Positions 25,810 to 35,504 of a stretch of 64,000 bases of DNA are shown piece after piece. Below the pieces are notes generated by a model that worked only from the letters and a program-made list of their open reading frames with translations, searched no databases and had not been told where the DNA came from. The position numbers and the translations under genes are program-made. The stretch's first letter is position 1; each line of letters begins with the position of its first letter. The stretch lies in assembly GCF_945952405.1 (NCBI RefSeq), contig NZ_CAMFIA010000019.1, positions 1-64,000 on the forward strand, in the 5' to 3' direction. The stretch is from an uncultured Stenotrophomonas sp. Lineage in GTDB: Bacteria > Pseudomonadota > Gammaproteobacteria > Xanthomonadales > Xanthomonadaceae.

Positions 25810-26168
25810 AAGTGCAGTTGCAGGATCAATCGGTACGGCTTCGCCTGGACGAGGCTGAACTGGCGCGCCTGCTGGCCGGTGAGTCGGTCGAGAACATGAC
25901 CCGTTTCGGTGGCGCTGAAGGGTGGGGCCTGGCCGTCTCGCTGCATGGCGGTGAGCAGCCGGTACTGCTTGACGGCGGCACGTTCTGCCGCCTGGTTCTG
26001 CCGCGGGACGCCGTGCTGTCGCTTTCCGCACGGTTGCCGTGCCGCGATGGCCTTTCTTTCGAGCTTGCCCTGGAAGAGGGCGGCCTGCTGCAGCTGCAGT
26101 TCGATGTGGACGTGCGCGACAGCGTGCGCCAGCGCGGGCCCGCCCGCCGCTCCGAACCCGCGGTTTGA
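25806..26168 (+). CDS. Uncharacterised small protein coupled to mobA
   Basis: 120 residues from the ATG at 25806 overlapping the mobA stop (ATGA). Soluble, beta-rich; opens MKVQLQDQSVRLRLDEAELARLL, a pattern I associate loosely with a DUF (possibly DUF7009-like; low certainty). Two cysteines, no catalytic motif. Being the last gene of the Moco operon and just upstream of narK2 suggests a link to molybdoenzyme biogenesis. Confidence 0.7.
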   Translation: MKVQLQDQSVRLRLDEAELARLLAGESVENMTRFGGAEGWGLAVSLHGGEQPVLLDGGTFCRLVLPRDAVLSLSARLPCRDGLSFELALEEGGLLQLQFDVDVRDSVRQRGPARRSEPAV

Positions 26169-26175
26169 CAAATGT

Positions 26176-26202
26176 CAGGGGCAGGCGGGAAACCGGCCCC
26201 TG
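26176..26202 (+). terminator. Hairpin at the end of the moa-mobA operon
   Basis: CAGGGGC pairs perfectly with GCCCCTG around a 13-nt interior that can pair further (CGG/CCG around GAAA). No T run follows, so it may be a weak or factor-assisted terminator. The FNR site of narK2 begins 1 bp later. Confidence 0.5.
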
Positions 26203-26203
26203 A

Positions 26204-26254
26204 TTGATCCAGATCAACCCCGTCGCTGTTGCTGCGCGGCCTAATGGCTGCATG
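26204..26254 (+). promoter_or_regulatory. Perfect FNR/Anr box and -10 of the narK2-narGHJI operon
   Basis: TTGATCCAGATCAA at 26204-26217 is a perfect 14-bp palindrome and exactly the FNR consensus. A TAATGG hexamer (26242-26247) sits where a class II FNR promoter has its -10, with a start near 26253 and a leader of about 60 nt to narK2. Confidence 0.85.
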
Positions 26255-26313
26255 ACGACGGGTCACAACTTGAAACGCAGTACCCACGTCATTCCACAGC
26301 CTTGGAGCCATGT

Positions 26314-27732
26314 ATGACCGTTGGTAGCGATCCTGTTGTCCGCAGCTCTGCCCGTGCTGGTCGCCTGATCAGTGACTGGACGCCGGAAGACCCCGGCTAC
26401 TGGGAGCGCACCGGCAAGCGGGTCGCCACCCGCAATCTGGTCATCTCGATCCCGTCGCTGCTGCTGGCGTTCTCGGTCTGGGTACTGTTCTCGGCGGTGT
26501 CGATCAGCCTGCCGAAGATCGGCTTCGCATTCAGCACCGACCAGCTGTTCTGGCTGGTGGCACTGCCCAGCCTGTCTGGCGCCACGCTGCGCATCTTCTA
26601 TTCCTTCGTGATCCCGATCTTCGGTGGTCGCCGCTGGACCGCGCTGTCCACGGCCTCGCTGCTGGCGCCGACGATCTGGCTCGGTTTCGCGGTGCAGGAC
26701 CCGGCCACGCCGTACTGGGTGTTCGTCGCCATTGCCATCCTGTGTGGCTTCGGCGGCGCGAACTTCTCCTCGTCGATGTCCAACATTTCCTTCTTCTACC
26801 CGAAGCAGAAGCAGGGCCTGGCGCTGGGCCTGAACGCCGGCCTGGGCAACGTGGGCGTGTCGGTGGCACAGGCGGTGATCCCGCTGGTGATCACCGTGGG
26901 CGTGTTCGGAGCGCTGGGTGGGGCGCCGCAGCCTACGCTGGAAGGCGGAGCGCCGCTGTTCCTGCAGAACGCCGGTTTCATCTGGGTGCCCGCGATCGCG
27001 CTGTGTGCCGTTGCGGCCTGGTTCGGCATGAACGACCTGACCAGCGCCCGTTCCTCGTTCTCCGAACAGGCGGTGATCTTCCGCCGCAAGCACAACTGGC
27101 TGATGTGCTGGTTGTACATCGGTACGTTCGGATCCTACATCGGCTTCTCTGCCGGCTTCCCGATGCTGGTGAAGAGCCAGTTCCCGGACGTGAACCCGCT
27201 GGCCTATGCCTTCATCGGTCCGCTGCTGGGTGCACTGATGCGCTCGGTCGGCGGCAGCCTGGCCGATCGCTGGGGCGGCGCGCGGCTGACCTTCTGGGTG
27301 TTCGCGCTGATGATCGCAGCCGTGTTCGGCGTGCTGCACTTCCTGCCCAGCCACGGCCAGGGCGGCAACTTCCACGGCTTCCTGCTCAGCTTCATGGCGC
27401 TGTTCGTGCTCAGCGGCATCGGCAACGGCACCACGTTCCGCATGATCCCGGTGATCTTCCGCACCCTGCATGAGCGCTGGTCAGCCAACCAGAATGCCGA
27501 GGGCAAGGCCGCGGCCATGCACCAGGCCAGCATCGAGTCGGCCGCCGTGGTCGGTTTCTCCGGCGCGATCGGTGCCTACGGCGGCTTCTTCATTCCCAAG
27601 AGCTACGGCTCTTCCATCACCTTGACCGGCAGCCCCGACATGGCGCTGTACGGATTCGTTGTGTTCTACGTCACCTGCCTGGCCGTGACCTGGTGGTGGT
27701 ACTACCGGCGCGGTGCCGAGACACCCTGCTGA
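26314..27732 (+). CDS. narK2: Nitrate/nitrite antiporter, NarK2 type
   Basis: 472 residues from the ATG at 26314 (GGAG upstream). About twelve helices of the major facilitator family. Nitrate signature motifs include GFGGANFSSSMSNISFFYPK (helix 5) and LSGIGNGTTFRMIPVIF (helix 11), each glycine-rich with the arginines in helices 2 and 8 region that bind nitrate (GATLRIFYSF). It exchanges nitrate in for nitrite out for the NarGHI reductase. First gene of the nar operon; narG follows after 72 bp. Confidence 0.93.
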   Translation: MTVGSDPVVRSSARAGRLISDWTPEDPGYWERTGKRVATRNLVISIPSLLLAFSVWVLFSAVSISLPKIGFAFSTDQLFWLVALPSLSGATLRIFYSFVIPIFGGRRWTALSTASLLAPTIWLGFAVQDPATPYWVFVAIAILCGFGGANFSSSMSNISFFYPKQKQGLALGLNAGLGNVGVSVAQAVIPLVITVGVFGALGGAPQPTLEGGAPLFLQNAGFIWVPAIALCAVAAWFGMNDLTSARSSFSEQAVIFRRKHNWLMCWLYIGTFGSYIGFSAGFPMLVKSQFPDVNPLAYAFIGPLLGALMRSVGGSLADRWGGARLTFWVFALMIAAVFGVLHFLPSHGQGGNFHGFLLSFMALFVLSGIGNGTTFRMIPVIFRTLHERWSANQNAEGKAAAMHQASIESAAVVGFSGAIGAYGGFFIPKSYGSSITLTGSPDMALYGFVVFYVTCLAVTWWWYYRRGAETPC

Positions 27733-27804
27733 CGACATGAAAACGCACCGCAGCCAGACGACACACACAGCCACGATGCCAATGTCCGCAAAGGGAGATC
27801 CCCG

Positions 27805-30800
27805 ATGAGTTATTTCCTTGATCGCTTGCAGTTCTTCAAGCGTGACCCCCAGACCTTTGCCGATGGCCACGGATTCGCCAAGAGCGAAGGCCGTGACTGG
27901 GAAAACAGTTACCGCTCACGCTGGCAGTACGACAAGATCGTACGCTCCACCCATGGCGTGAACTGCACCGGCTCCTGCAGCTGGAAGATCTACGTCAAGA
28001 ATGGCCTGGTCACCTGGGAAACCCAGCAGACCGACTACCCCCGCACGCGCCCGGACCTGCCCAACCACGAACCGCGTGGCTGCCCGCGTGGCGCCAGCTA
28101 TTCCTGGTACCTGTACAGCGCCAACCGCCTGAAGTACCCGCTGATCCGCGGCACGCTGCTGCGCCTGTGGCGCGAGGCACGCAGGAGCAAGGCCCCGGTG
28201 GACGCCTGGGCCAGCATCGTCGAGGACAAGGACAAGGCGCGCTCGTACAAGAGCCGGCGCGGCATGGGCGGCTTCGTGCGCCTGCAGTGGGAAGAGGCCA
28301 ACGAGATCATCGCCGCCTCCAACCTGTACACGGTGAAGCAGTACGGCCCCGACCGCGTGGTCGGCTTCTCGCCGATTCCGGCGATGTCGATGGTGTCCTA
28401 CGCCGCCGGTGCGCGCTACCTGTCGCTACTGGGCGGCGCCTGTCTGTCCTTCTATGACTGGTACTGCGATCTGCCACCGGCCTCGCCGCAGATCTGGGGC
28501 GAGCAGACCGACGTGCCCGAATCGGCCGACTGGTACAACAGCCGCTACATCATCGCCTGGGGCTCGAACGTACCGCAGACGCGCACCCCGGACGCGCACT
28601 TCTTCACCGAGGCGCGCTACAACGGGACCAAGACGGTGGCGATCTGCCCCGACTATTCCGAGCTGGCCAAGCTCACCGACCACTGGCTGCATCCCAAGCA
28701 GGGCACCGATGCCGCGCTGGCGTTTGCGTTCGGCCACGTGATCCTGCGCGAGTTCCACGTCGATACGCCCTCGCAGTACTTCCAGGACTACTGCCGCCAG
28801 TACTCGGACATGCCGATGCTGGTGCGCCTGGAACGCCGTGACGATGGTCGCCTGGTGCCGGGCCGCTTCCTGCGCGCCAGTGAGCTGGGTGGCCTGGGCG
28901 AAGCCAACAACCCGGACTGGAAGACCCTGGCCTATGACGAGCGCAGCGGCCAGATCGTGGTGCCCAACGGCTCGATCGGCTTCCGCTGGGGCGAGAAGGG
29001 CAAGTGGAACATCGAAGAGAAGGAAAGCAACGGCACCGATACACGCCTGCGCCTGAGCCTGGCCGAGGCCCATGAGGGCATCGAAGCGGTGAGCTTCCCG
29101 TACTTCGGCGGCATCGAAACCGACGGCTGGACCGCCGCCCCCGCCGACGACGTCCTCGAACGCAACATTCCGGTGCGCCGGCTGGCCCTGGCCGACGGCG
29201 GCCAGACCCTGGTCGCCACGGTCTACGACCTGCTGCTGGCCCAGTACGGCGTGGACCGTGGCTTTGGCGGTGGCAACGTCGCCAGCAGCTTCGATGACAT
29301 GGTGCCGGGCACGCCCGCCTGGCAGGAACGCATCACCGGCGTGTCGCGTGCGGAAGTCATCGAGATCGCGCGCGAGTTCGCGCGTACCGCCGACAAGACC
29401 CATGGCCGTTCGATGATCATCGTCGGCGCCGGCATGAACCACTGGTTCCACAACGACATGAACTACCGCGGCCTGATCAACATGCTGATCATGTGTGGCT
29501 GCGTGGGCCAGACCGGCGGCGGCTGGGCCCATTACGTCGGGCAGGAAAAGCTGCGCCCGCAGACCGGCTGGCAGCCGCTGGCGTTCGGCCTGGACTGGAG
29601 CCGCCCGCCGCGCCACATGAACGGAACCTCGTTCTTCTACTTCAACACCGGGCAGTGGCGCTACGAGAAGCTGCAGGTGGACGAGCTGCTGTCGCCGCTG
29701 GCCGATGCCAGCAAGTACAGCGGCAGCCTGGCTGACCTGAACCTGCGCGCAGTGCGCATGGGCTGGCTGCCCTGCGCACCGCAGCTGGACCGCAACCCGC
29801 TGCAGCTGGTGCGCGAGGCCGAAGCGGCCGGCGTGGCGCCGGCCGACTACGCGCTGGGCAAGTTCAAGGATGGCTCGCTGGATTTCGCCTTCGCCGACCC
29901 GGATGCACAGCAGAACCACCCGCGGATGATGTTCATCTGGCGCTCGAACCTGCTGGGTTCGTCGGGCAAGGGCCACGAATACATGCTTCGGCACCTGCTG
30001 GGCACGCGCCATGGGCTGCAGGGCAAGGACCTGGGCGAGATGGGCGCGATCAAGCCCGAGGAAGTGAAGTGGCGTGATGAGGCTCCGGAAGGCAAGCTCG
30101 ACCTGCTGGTGACGCTCGACTTCCGCATGTGCACCACCGCGCTGTACTCGGACATCGTGCTGCCGACGGCCACCTGGTATGAGAAGGACGATCTCAACAC
30201 GTCCGACATGCACCCGTTCATCCACCCGCTGTCGAAGGCGGTGGATCCGGCCTGGGAGTCGCGCAGCGACTGGGAGATCTTCAAGGAGGTTGCCCGTACC
30301 GTGAGCGAGATGGCGCCGGGCGTACTGGGCGTGGAGAAGGATCTGGTGCTGGTGCCGACCCTGCATGACACCCCCAACGAACTGGGCATGCCATTCGGCG
30401 TGGCTGACTGGAAGAAGGGCGAGTGCGAGGCTATTCCGGGCCAGAGCATGCCGTCGATGACGGTGGTGGAGCGCGATTACCCGAACCTGTACCGCAAGTT
30501 CACTTCGCTCGGCCCGTTGCTGGACACGCTCGGCAACGGTGGCAAGGGCATGAGCTGGGACACCCGGCACGAGGTCGACTTCCTCGGCAAGCTCAACCAC
30601 ACCGTGCACGATGAGGGGGTCAGCCAGGGCCGTCCGGCGATCTCGACCGCGATCGATGCGGCCGAGGTGATCCTGCACCTGGCACCGGAAACCAATGGCC
30701 ATGTGGCAGTGAAGGCCTGGGAATCGCTGGGCACCTTCACCGGCCGCGAGCACACCCATCTGGCGGTAGGCAAGGAGCACGAGGCGATCCGCTTCCGTGA

Positions 30801-31650
30801 CATCCAGGCGCAGCCGCGCAAGATCATCTCCTCGCCGATCTGGTCGGGCCTGGAAGACGACAATGTCAGCTACAACGCCGGCTATACCAACGTGCACGAG
30901 CTGATTCCGTGGCGCACGGTGACCGGACGCCAGCAGTTCTACCAGGACCATGAGTGGATGATCGACTTCGGCGAGGCCTTCATGGGCTACCGGCCACCGG
31001 TCAACACGCGCACGGTGGAGCCGCTGCTGAACCAGCGCCCGAACGGCAACAAGGAGATCGTGCTGAACTGGATCACACCACACCAGAAGTGGGGCATCCA
31101 CAGCACCTACAGCGACAACCTGATCATGCAGACGCTGTCGCGCGGTGGCCCGATCGTATGGATCAGCGAGGACGACGCGCGCAGCGCCGGTATCGTCGAC
31201 AACGACTGGATCGAACTGTTCAACGTCAACGGCGCGATTGCCGCGCGTGCGGTGGTCAGCCAGCGCGTGATGCCGGGCATGGCGATGATGTACCACGCCC
31301 AGGAACGCATCATCAACGTGCCGGGCTCGGAAATTTCAGGCACCCGCGGCGGTATCCACAATTCGGTAACCCGCATCGTGCTCAAGCCCACTCACATGAT
31401 CGGCGGCTACGCGCAGCTGGCCTACGGCTTCAACTACTACGGCACCTGCGGCACCAACCGCGATGAATTCGTGATCGTGCGCAAGATGGACAAGATCGAT
31501 TGGCTTGACGATGAACAGGGACGTTCGAGTGTCGCGAGCGCAGGACGCGCAGGAGCGACCGATGAACAGGGACGTTCGAGTGTCGCGAGCGCAGGACGCG
31601 CAGTAGCGACGGGCGAGGCAATACCGGCTGCCGCCAAGGAGGTGGTGTGA
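27805..31650 (+). CDS. narG: Respiratory nitrate reductase alpha subunit with repeat-derived tail
   Basis: 1281 residues; GGGAGA precedes the ATG. FS0 cluster ligands His50, Cys54, Cys58 and Cys93 ([12 protein letters not shown] ... [14 protein letters not shown]). The Mo ligand aspartate is in [22 protein letters not shown]. It binds bis-MGD and reduces nitrate on the cytoplasmic side of the membrane with NarH and NarI. The C-terminus is unusual: after KMDKIDWL there are two tandem copies of a 17-residue block ([14 protein letters not shown]...) from a 51-bp DNA duplication at 31510-31611. narH starts within the narG stop. Confidence 0.97.
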   Translation: MSYFLDRLQFFKRDPQTFADGHGFAKSEGRDWENSYRSRWQYDKIVRSTHGVNCTGSCSWKIYVKNGLVTWETQQTDYPRTRPDLPNHEPRGCPRGASYSWYLYSANRLKYPLIRGTLLRLWREARRSKAPVDAWASIVEDKDKARSYKSRRGMGGFVRLQWEEANEIIAASNLYTVKQYGPDRVVGFSPIPAMSMVSYAAGARYLSLLGGACLSFYDWYCDLPPASPQIWGEQTDVPESADWYNSRYIIAWGSNVPQTRTPDAHFFTEARYNGTKTVAICPDYSELAKLTDHWLHPKQGTDAALAFAFGHVILREFHVDTPSQYFQDYCRQYSDMPMLVRLERRDDGRLVPGRFLRASELGGLGEANNPDWKTLAYDERSGQIVVPNGSIGFRWGEKGKWNIEEKESNGTDTRLRLSLAEAHEGIEAVSFPYFGGIETDGWTAAPADDVLERNIPVRRLALADGGQTLVATVYDLLLAQYGVDRGFGGGNVASSFDDMVPGTPAWQERITGVSRAEVIEIAREFARTADKTHGRSMIIVGAGMNHWFHNDMNYRGLINMLIMCGCVGQTGGGWAHYVGQEKLRPQTGWQPLAFGLDWSRPPRHMNGTSFFYFNTGQWRYEKLQVDELLSPLADASKYSGSLADLNLRAVRMGWLPCAPQLDRNPLQLVREAEAAGVAPADYALGKFKDGSLDFAFADPDAQQNHPRMMFIWRSNLLGSSGKGHEYMLRHLLGTRHGLQGKDLGEMGAIKPEEVKWRDEAPEGKLDLLVTLDFRMCTTALYSDIVLPTATWYEKDDLNTSDMHPFIHPLSKAVDPAWESRSDWEIFKEVARTVSEMAPGVLGVEKDLVLVPTLHDTPNELGMPFGVADWKKGECEAIPGQSMPSMTVVERDYPNLYRKFTSLGPLLDTLGNGGKGMSWDTRHEVDFLGKLNHTVHDEGVSQGRPAISTAIDAAEVILHLAPETNGHVAVKAWESLGTFTGREHTHLAVGKEHEAIRFRDIQAQPRKIISSPIWSGLEDDNVSYNAGYTNVHELIPWRTVTGRQQFYQDHEWMIDFGEAFMGYRPPVNTRTVEPLLNQRPNGNKEIVLNWITPHQKWGIHSTYSDNLIMQTLSRGGPIVWISEDDARSAGIVDNDWIELFNVNGAIAARAVVSQRVMPGMAMMYHAQERIINVPGSEISGTRGGIHNSVTRIVLKPTHMIGGYAQLAYGFNYYGTCGTNRDEFVIVRKMDKIDWLDDEQGRSSVASAGRAGATDEQGRSSVASAGRAVATGEAIPAAAKEVV
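31510..31611 (+). repeat. Two tandem 51-bp copies inside the 3' end of narG
   Basis: 31510-31560 and 31561-31611 differ only at two bases. Each copy starts GATGAACAGGGACGTTCGAG and keeps the narG frame, adding 34 residues to the protein. The unit contains short inverted segments (GTCGCGAGCG, GCAGGACGCG), suggestive of a small interspersed repeat. Confidence 0.9.
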
Positions 31651-33194
31651 TGAAGGTCCGTGCACAGATCGCGATGGTGCTTAACCTGGACAAGTGCATC
31701 GGCTGCCATACCTGCTCGATCACCTGCAAGAACGTCTGGACGTCACGCGAGGGCGTCGAGTACGCCTGGTTCAACAACGTGGAAACCAAGCCGGGCATCG
31801 GTTATCCCAAGGAATGGGAGAACCAGGACAAGTGGAACGGCGGCTGGGTGCGCACCCGCGCCGGCAAACTGGTGCCCCGCGCCGGTGGCCGCTGGCGCAT
31901 GCTGGCGAAGATCTTCGCCAACCCGGACCTGCCGCAGATCGACGACTACTACGAGCCGTTCGACTTCGACTACCAGAACCTGCACACCGCCAAGGACAGC
32001 CAGCACCAGCCCACCGCGCGGCCGCGCTCGCTGATCAGTGGCGAACGCATGCAGAAGATCGAGTGGGGCCCGAACTGGGAGGAGATCCTGGGTTCGGAGT
32101 TCAGCAAGCGCTCGCGCGACTACAACTTCGACCAGGTGCAGAAGGAGATCTACGGTGCCTTCGAGAAGACCTTCATGATGTACCTGCCGCGCCTGTGCGA
32201 GCACTGCCTGAACCCGGCGTGCGTATCGGCCTGCCCATCGGGCGCCATCTACAAGCGCGAGGAAGACGGCATCGTGCTGATCGACCAGGACAAGTGCCGG
32301 GGCTGGCGCATGTGCGTATCGGCCTGCCCGTACAAGAAGATCTACTACAACTGGAAGAGCGGCAAGTCGGAGAAGTGCATCTTCTGTTACCCACGCATCG
32401 AGATGGGTGAACCGACCGTGTGCTCGGAAACCTGCGTGGGCCGCATCCGCTACCTGGGCGTGATGCTGTACGACGCCGATCGCATTGCCGAGGCCGCTTC
32501 GGTGGCCGCCGAGAAGGACCTGTATCAGGCGCACCTGGACATCTTCCTGGACCCGAACGATCCGGCGGTGATCGCCGCCGCGCGCAAGGAGGGCATTCCG
32601 GACAGCTGGCTGGATGCGGCGAAGCAGTCGCCGGTGTACAAGCTGGCGATCGACTGGAAGCTGGCCCTGCCGCTGCACCCGGAGTACCGCACGCTGCCCA
32701 TGGTCTGGTACGTGCCGCCGCTGTCGCCGATCCAGTCCGCGGCCGAGCGTGGCCGGGTCGGCATGAGCGGCGAGCTGCCGGACGTGGCCTCGCTGCGTAT
32801 TCCGATGCGCTACCTGGCCAACCTGCTGACGGCGGGTGACGAGGCGCCGGTGGTGCGCGCGCTGGAGCGGCTGATGGCCATGCGTGCCTGGCGCCGGGCC
32901 AAGAACGTGGATGGCGTGGAGGATACCGCGGTGCTGGAACAGACCGGGCTGAGCATCGCCCAGGTGGAGGAGATGTATCGCTACCTCGCCATCGCCAACT
33001 ACGAGGACCGTTTCGTGATACCGACCGGCCACCGCGAGTACGCCAACGATGCCTTCGGTGAACGCGGCGGCTGCGGCTTCACCTTCGGCAACGGCTGCAA
33101 CGGCGACAGCCCGGCCGACCTGTTCGGCCAGCGCAAGAGCACCACCTTCGTGGTGGACAACGGACCGAACCACCGGCGCAAGGAGGTGGTGTGA
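31650..33194 (+). CDS. narH: Respiratory nitrate reductase beta subunit
   Basis: 514 residues from the ATG at 31650, with AAGGAGG 7 nt upstream inside the end of narG. Four cysteine groups hold three [4Fe-4S] and one [3Fe-4S] cluster: CIGCHTCSITC, CEHCLNPACVSACP, CRGWRMCVSACP (Trp in place of the second Cys marks the 3Fe cluster) and CIFCYPR...CSETC. It passes electrons from NarI haem to NarG. The end, RKEVV, encodes the next Shine-Dalgarno. Confidence 0.97.
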   Translation: MKVRAQIAMVLNLDKCIGCHTCSITCKNVWTSREGVEYAWFNNVETKPGIGYPKEWENQDKWNGGWVRTRAGKLVPRAGGRWRMLAKIFANPDLPQIDDYYEPFDFDYQNLHTAKDSQHQPTARPRSLISGERMQKIEWGPNWEEILGSEFSKRSRDYNFDQVQKEIYGAFEKTFMMYLPRLCEHCLNPACVSACPSGAIYKREEDGIVLIDQDKCRGWRMCVSACPYKKIYYNWKSGKSEKCIFCYPRIEMGEPTVCSETCVGRIRYLGVMLYDADRIAEAASVAAEKDLYQAHLDIFLDPNDPAVIAAARKEGIPDSWLDAAKQSPVYKLAIDWKLALPLHPEYRTLPMVWYVPPLSPIQSAAERGRVGMSGELPDVASLRIPMRYLANLLTAGDEAPVVRALERLMAMRAWRRAKNVDGVEDTAVLEQTGLSIAQVEEMYRYLAIANYEDRFVIPTGHREYANDAFGERGGCGFTFGNGCNGDSPADLFGQRKSTTFVVDNGPNHRRKEVV

Positions 33195-33874
33195 TGAGCG
33201 TGCTCAAGCTGGTCGGGGTGCTGCTGGACTATCCCCGTGAAGAACTGTGGCAGCACGGCGAGGAACTGCTCGCCGCCTGCGACGACCCGGTGCTGAGCGT
33301 GGCCCGTCGCCAGCAGCTGCGCAGCTTCGTGCAGCAGCTGCTGCAGACCGATGCGCTGGATGCGCAGGCGGCATGGCTGGCCAGTTTCGACCGCGGCCGC
33401 TCGATGAGCCTGCTGCTGTTCGAGCACATCCATGGTGAGTCGCGCGACCGTGGCCAGGCCATGGTCGATCTGGTCGAAACCTACCGCCGCAACGGCTTCG
33501 AACTGGATGCACGCGAGCTGCCGGATTACCTGCCGTTGCTGCTGGAGTTCCTGGCCCATCGCCCCGGCAGCGAGGCCCGCGAGTGGCTGCATCACATCGG
33601 CCACATCGCCGGGATGCTGGCGGCGCGTGCGGCCGAGCGTGAGCTGCCGCACCGGGTGCTGTTCGAGATCCTGGTCGAAGCCGGTGACGGCAAGGCCGAT
33701 CTGCAGGCGCTGCGCCAGCGTGCCAGCGAAGAAGTCCGCGACGATACCGCCGAGGCCATGGACCGCTTGTGGGAGGAGGAGGCGGTGCGCTTCGGCGCCG
33801 AAGCCCCTGCCGAAGACTGCAAGCCGCCCGTGCGTTCGCCGGCCCGTCCTTCGCATCGAGAGGTCCAGCCATGA
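33194..33874 (+). CDS. narJ: Nitrate reductase assembly chaperone
   Basis: 226 residues from the ATG at 33194. Helical TorD-fold chaperone with LVGVLLDYPREELW at the start and SMSLLLFEHIHGESRDRGQAM, a NarJ signature. It binds the NarG N-terminus during cofactor insertion and is not part of the final enzyme. The stop overlaps the narI start (ATGA). The last 25 residues are Pro/Arg/Ser-rich. Confidence 0.94.
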   Translation: MSVLKLVGVLLDYPREELWQHGEELLAACDDPVLSVARRQQLRSFVQQLLQTDALDAQAAWLASFDRGRSMSLLLFEHIHGESRDRGQAMVDLVETYRRNGFELDARELPDYLPLLLEFLAHRPGSEAREWLHHIGHIAGMLAARAAERELPHRVLFEILVEAGDGKADLQALRQRASEEVRDDTAEAMDRLWEEEAVRFGAEAPAEDCKPPVRSPARPSHREVQP

Positions 33875-34578
33875 GTTACTCCCTGCATCAATTCGTCTTC
33901 CAGTACTACCCGTACATCGCCGTGGCGGTGCTGCTGATCGGCAGCTGGGCCCGCTATGACAAGGCCATGTACACCTGGCGCACCGGCTCCAGCCAGATGC
34001 TGTCGGACAAGGGCATGCGGATCGGCAGCAACTGCTTCCACATCGGTATCCTGGCCATCCTTGGTGGCCACTTGGTCGGCCTGCTGACTCCGCACGCGGT
34101 GTACGAGCACTTCATCACCTCGTCGCAGAAGCAGATGCTGGCGATGGTGGTCGGTGGTGTGTTCGGCGCACTGTGCTTCATCGGCATCAGCATCCTGCTG
34201 GTACGCCGCCTGTTCAATGCGCGTGTTCGGGCCACCGGCAGCTTCGCTGACACCCTGGTGTTGGTGCTGCTGTTCGCCCAGCTGTGCCTGGGCCTGTACA
34301 GCATCCGGATCTCGTCGGGTCACCTGGATGGTGGCGTGATGGTGCAGCTGGCCGAATGGGCGCAGCACATCGTGACCTTCCGCGCCGGTGCCGCCGACTA
34401 CATCGAGGGCGTCAGCTGGGTCTACAAGATGCACATCTTCCTGGGCCTGACCCTGTTCCTGATCGCGCCGTTCACCCGCCTGGTGCACGTGTGGAGCATT
34501 CCGATCAGCTACCTGTGGCGGCCCTACCAGGTGGTGCGCCGCCGCCAGGCCACGCTGCGCTACGGTCCGCGGGAGTAA
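33871..34578 (+). CDS. narI: Respiratory nitrate reductase gamma subunit (cytochrome b)
   Basis: 235 residues from the ATG at 33871. Five membrane helices. Haem b ligands are His57 and His67 (NCFHIGILAILGGHLVG) and two C-terminal histidines in YKMHIFLGL and RLVHVWSIP. It oxidises quinol at the periplasmic side and anchors NarGH. Starts inside the narJ stop; 3 bp separate it from the next gene. Confidence 0.96.
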   Translation: MSYSLHQFVFQYYPYIAVAVLLIGSWARYDKAMYTWRTGSSQMLSDKGMRIGSNCFHIGILAILGGHLVGLLTPHAVYEHFITSSQKQMLAMVVGGVFGALCFIGISILLVRRLFNARVRATGSFADTLVLVLLFAQLCLGLYSIRISSGHLDGGVMVQLAEWAQHIVTFRAGAADYIEGVSWVYKMHIFLGLTLFLIAPFTRLVHVWSIPISYLWRPYQVVRRRQATLRYGPRE

Positions 34579-34581
34579 GCC

Positions 34582-35481
34582 ATGGGCAACCTGCCGAAAT
34601 TCCTGCCGATCACCGTGATCGACTCCGCCGCGCCGGTACCGGCCGAGGCGCATGCGCATCACCATGACGCGGCAGTGCAGGGGCCACGTTCGCTCGGCCA
34701 GCCGGCACCGTGCCGGCTGTTCGTGGACGAGACCGCGATCAGCGAGGCCGATATCGCCCGTGAGATGCAGCACCACCGGGCGATGCGCCCGGAGCAGTCG
34801 CGTGCCGAGGCGGCCCGGGCGCTGGTGGTGCGTGAGCTGCTGCGGCTTGAGGCGCAGCGGCTGGGTCTGCAGGTGCCGCAGGGCAGCCAGCTGAGCGACG
34901 AGGAAGTGCTGATCCAGCAATTGCTGGAGGACGCGATCGAGGACCGCGTGCCGACCGACGAGGACTGCCGCCGTTACTTCGAGCAGAACCCGGAGCGGTT
35001 CCGCTCGCCCGACCGGGTGCGCCTGCGCCATATCCTGCTGGCCGCGCCAGCCGACGACGTGGCCGGACGCTTCGCCGCGCGCACCGAAGGCGAGCGGCTG
35101 GTCGGACTGCTGAGGGAATCGCCGCACTTGTTCGCCGATTTCGCCCTGCGCCATTCGCGCTGTCCCTCCGCCAGTGAGGGCGGTGACCTCGGTTGGCTGC
35201 AGCGCGGGCAGACCACGCCGGAGTTCGACCGCCAGGTGTTCCGCCTGCGCGAGGGGCTGGCCGGGTTCCCGGTGGAATCACGCTGGGGCTATCACGTGGT
35301 CTGCATCGACGCCCGCGAGGAGGGCCAGCCGCAGCCGTTCGAAACCGTGCTGCCGCAGCTGCGTGACTACCTGGAACTGCAGGTGCGGCAGCGCGAAGTG
35401 CAGGCCTACCTGCTGCAGCTGCAGGAACGCTATCCGGTGCGTGGACTGGACCAGATCGAAGCCGAAGCCGAAATCGGCTGA
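34582..35481 (+). CDS. PpiC-type (parvulin/NifM-like) peptidyl-prolyl isomerase
   Basis: 299 residues. An N-terminal 45 residues includes a short His cluster (AEAHAHHHDAA), then a helical SurA/NifM-like domain, then a parvulin domain (about 145-245) with RLRHILLAA, FALRHSRCPSASEGGDLGW and ESRWGYHVVCID. No signal peptide, so it acts in the cytoplasm, unlike SurA or PpiD. Parvulins of this type are known in nar operons of other proteobacteria and probably aid NarGH folding. It lies 3 bp after narI. Confidence 0.88.
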   Translation: MGNLPKFLPITVIDSAAPVPAEAHAHHHDAAVQGPRSLGQPAPCRLFVDETAISEADIAREMQHHRAMRPEQSRAEAARALVVRELLRLEAQRLGLQVPQGSQLSDEEVLIQQLLEDAIEDRVPTDEDCRRYFEQNPERFRSPDRVRLRHILLAAPADDVAGRFAARTEGERLVGLLRESPHLFADFALRHSRCPSASEGGDLGWLQRGQTTPEFDRQVFRLREGLAGFPVESRWGYHVVCIDAREEGQPQPFETVLPQLRDYLELQVRQREVQAYLLQLQERYPVRGLDQIEAEAEIG

Positions 35482-35504
35482 CCCATCTTGAACGAGGAAA
35501 TCCC

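Noticed and set aside
28426..31296. Long open frame of 956 codons antisense to narG
   Set aside because: The composition is typical of a codon-bias shadow in GC-rich DNA, and narG on the other strand has full motif support.
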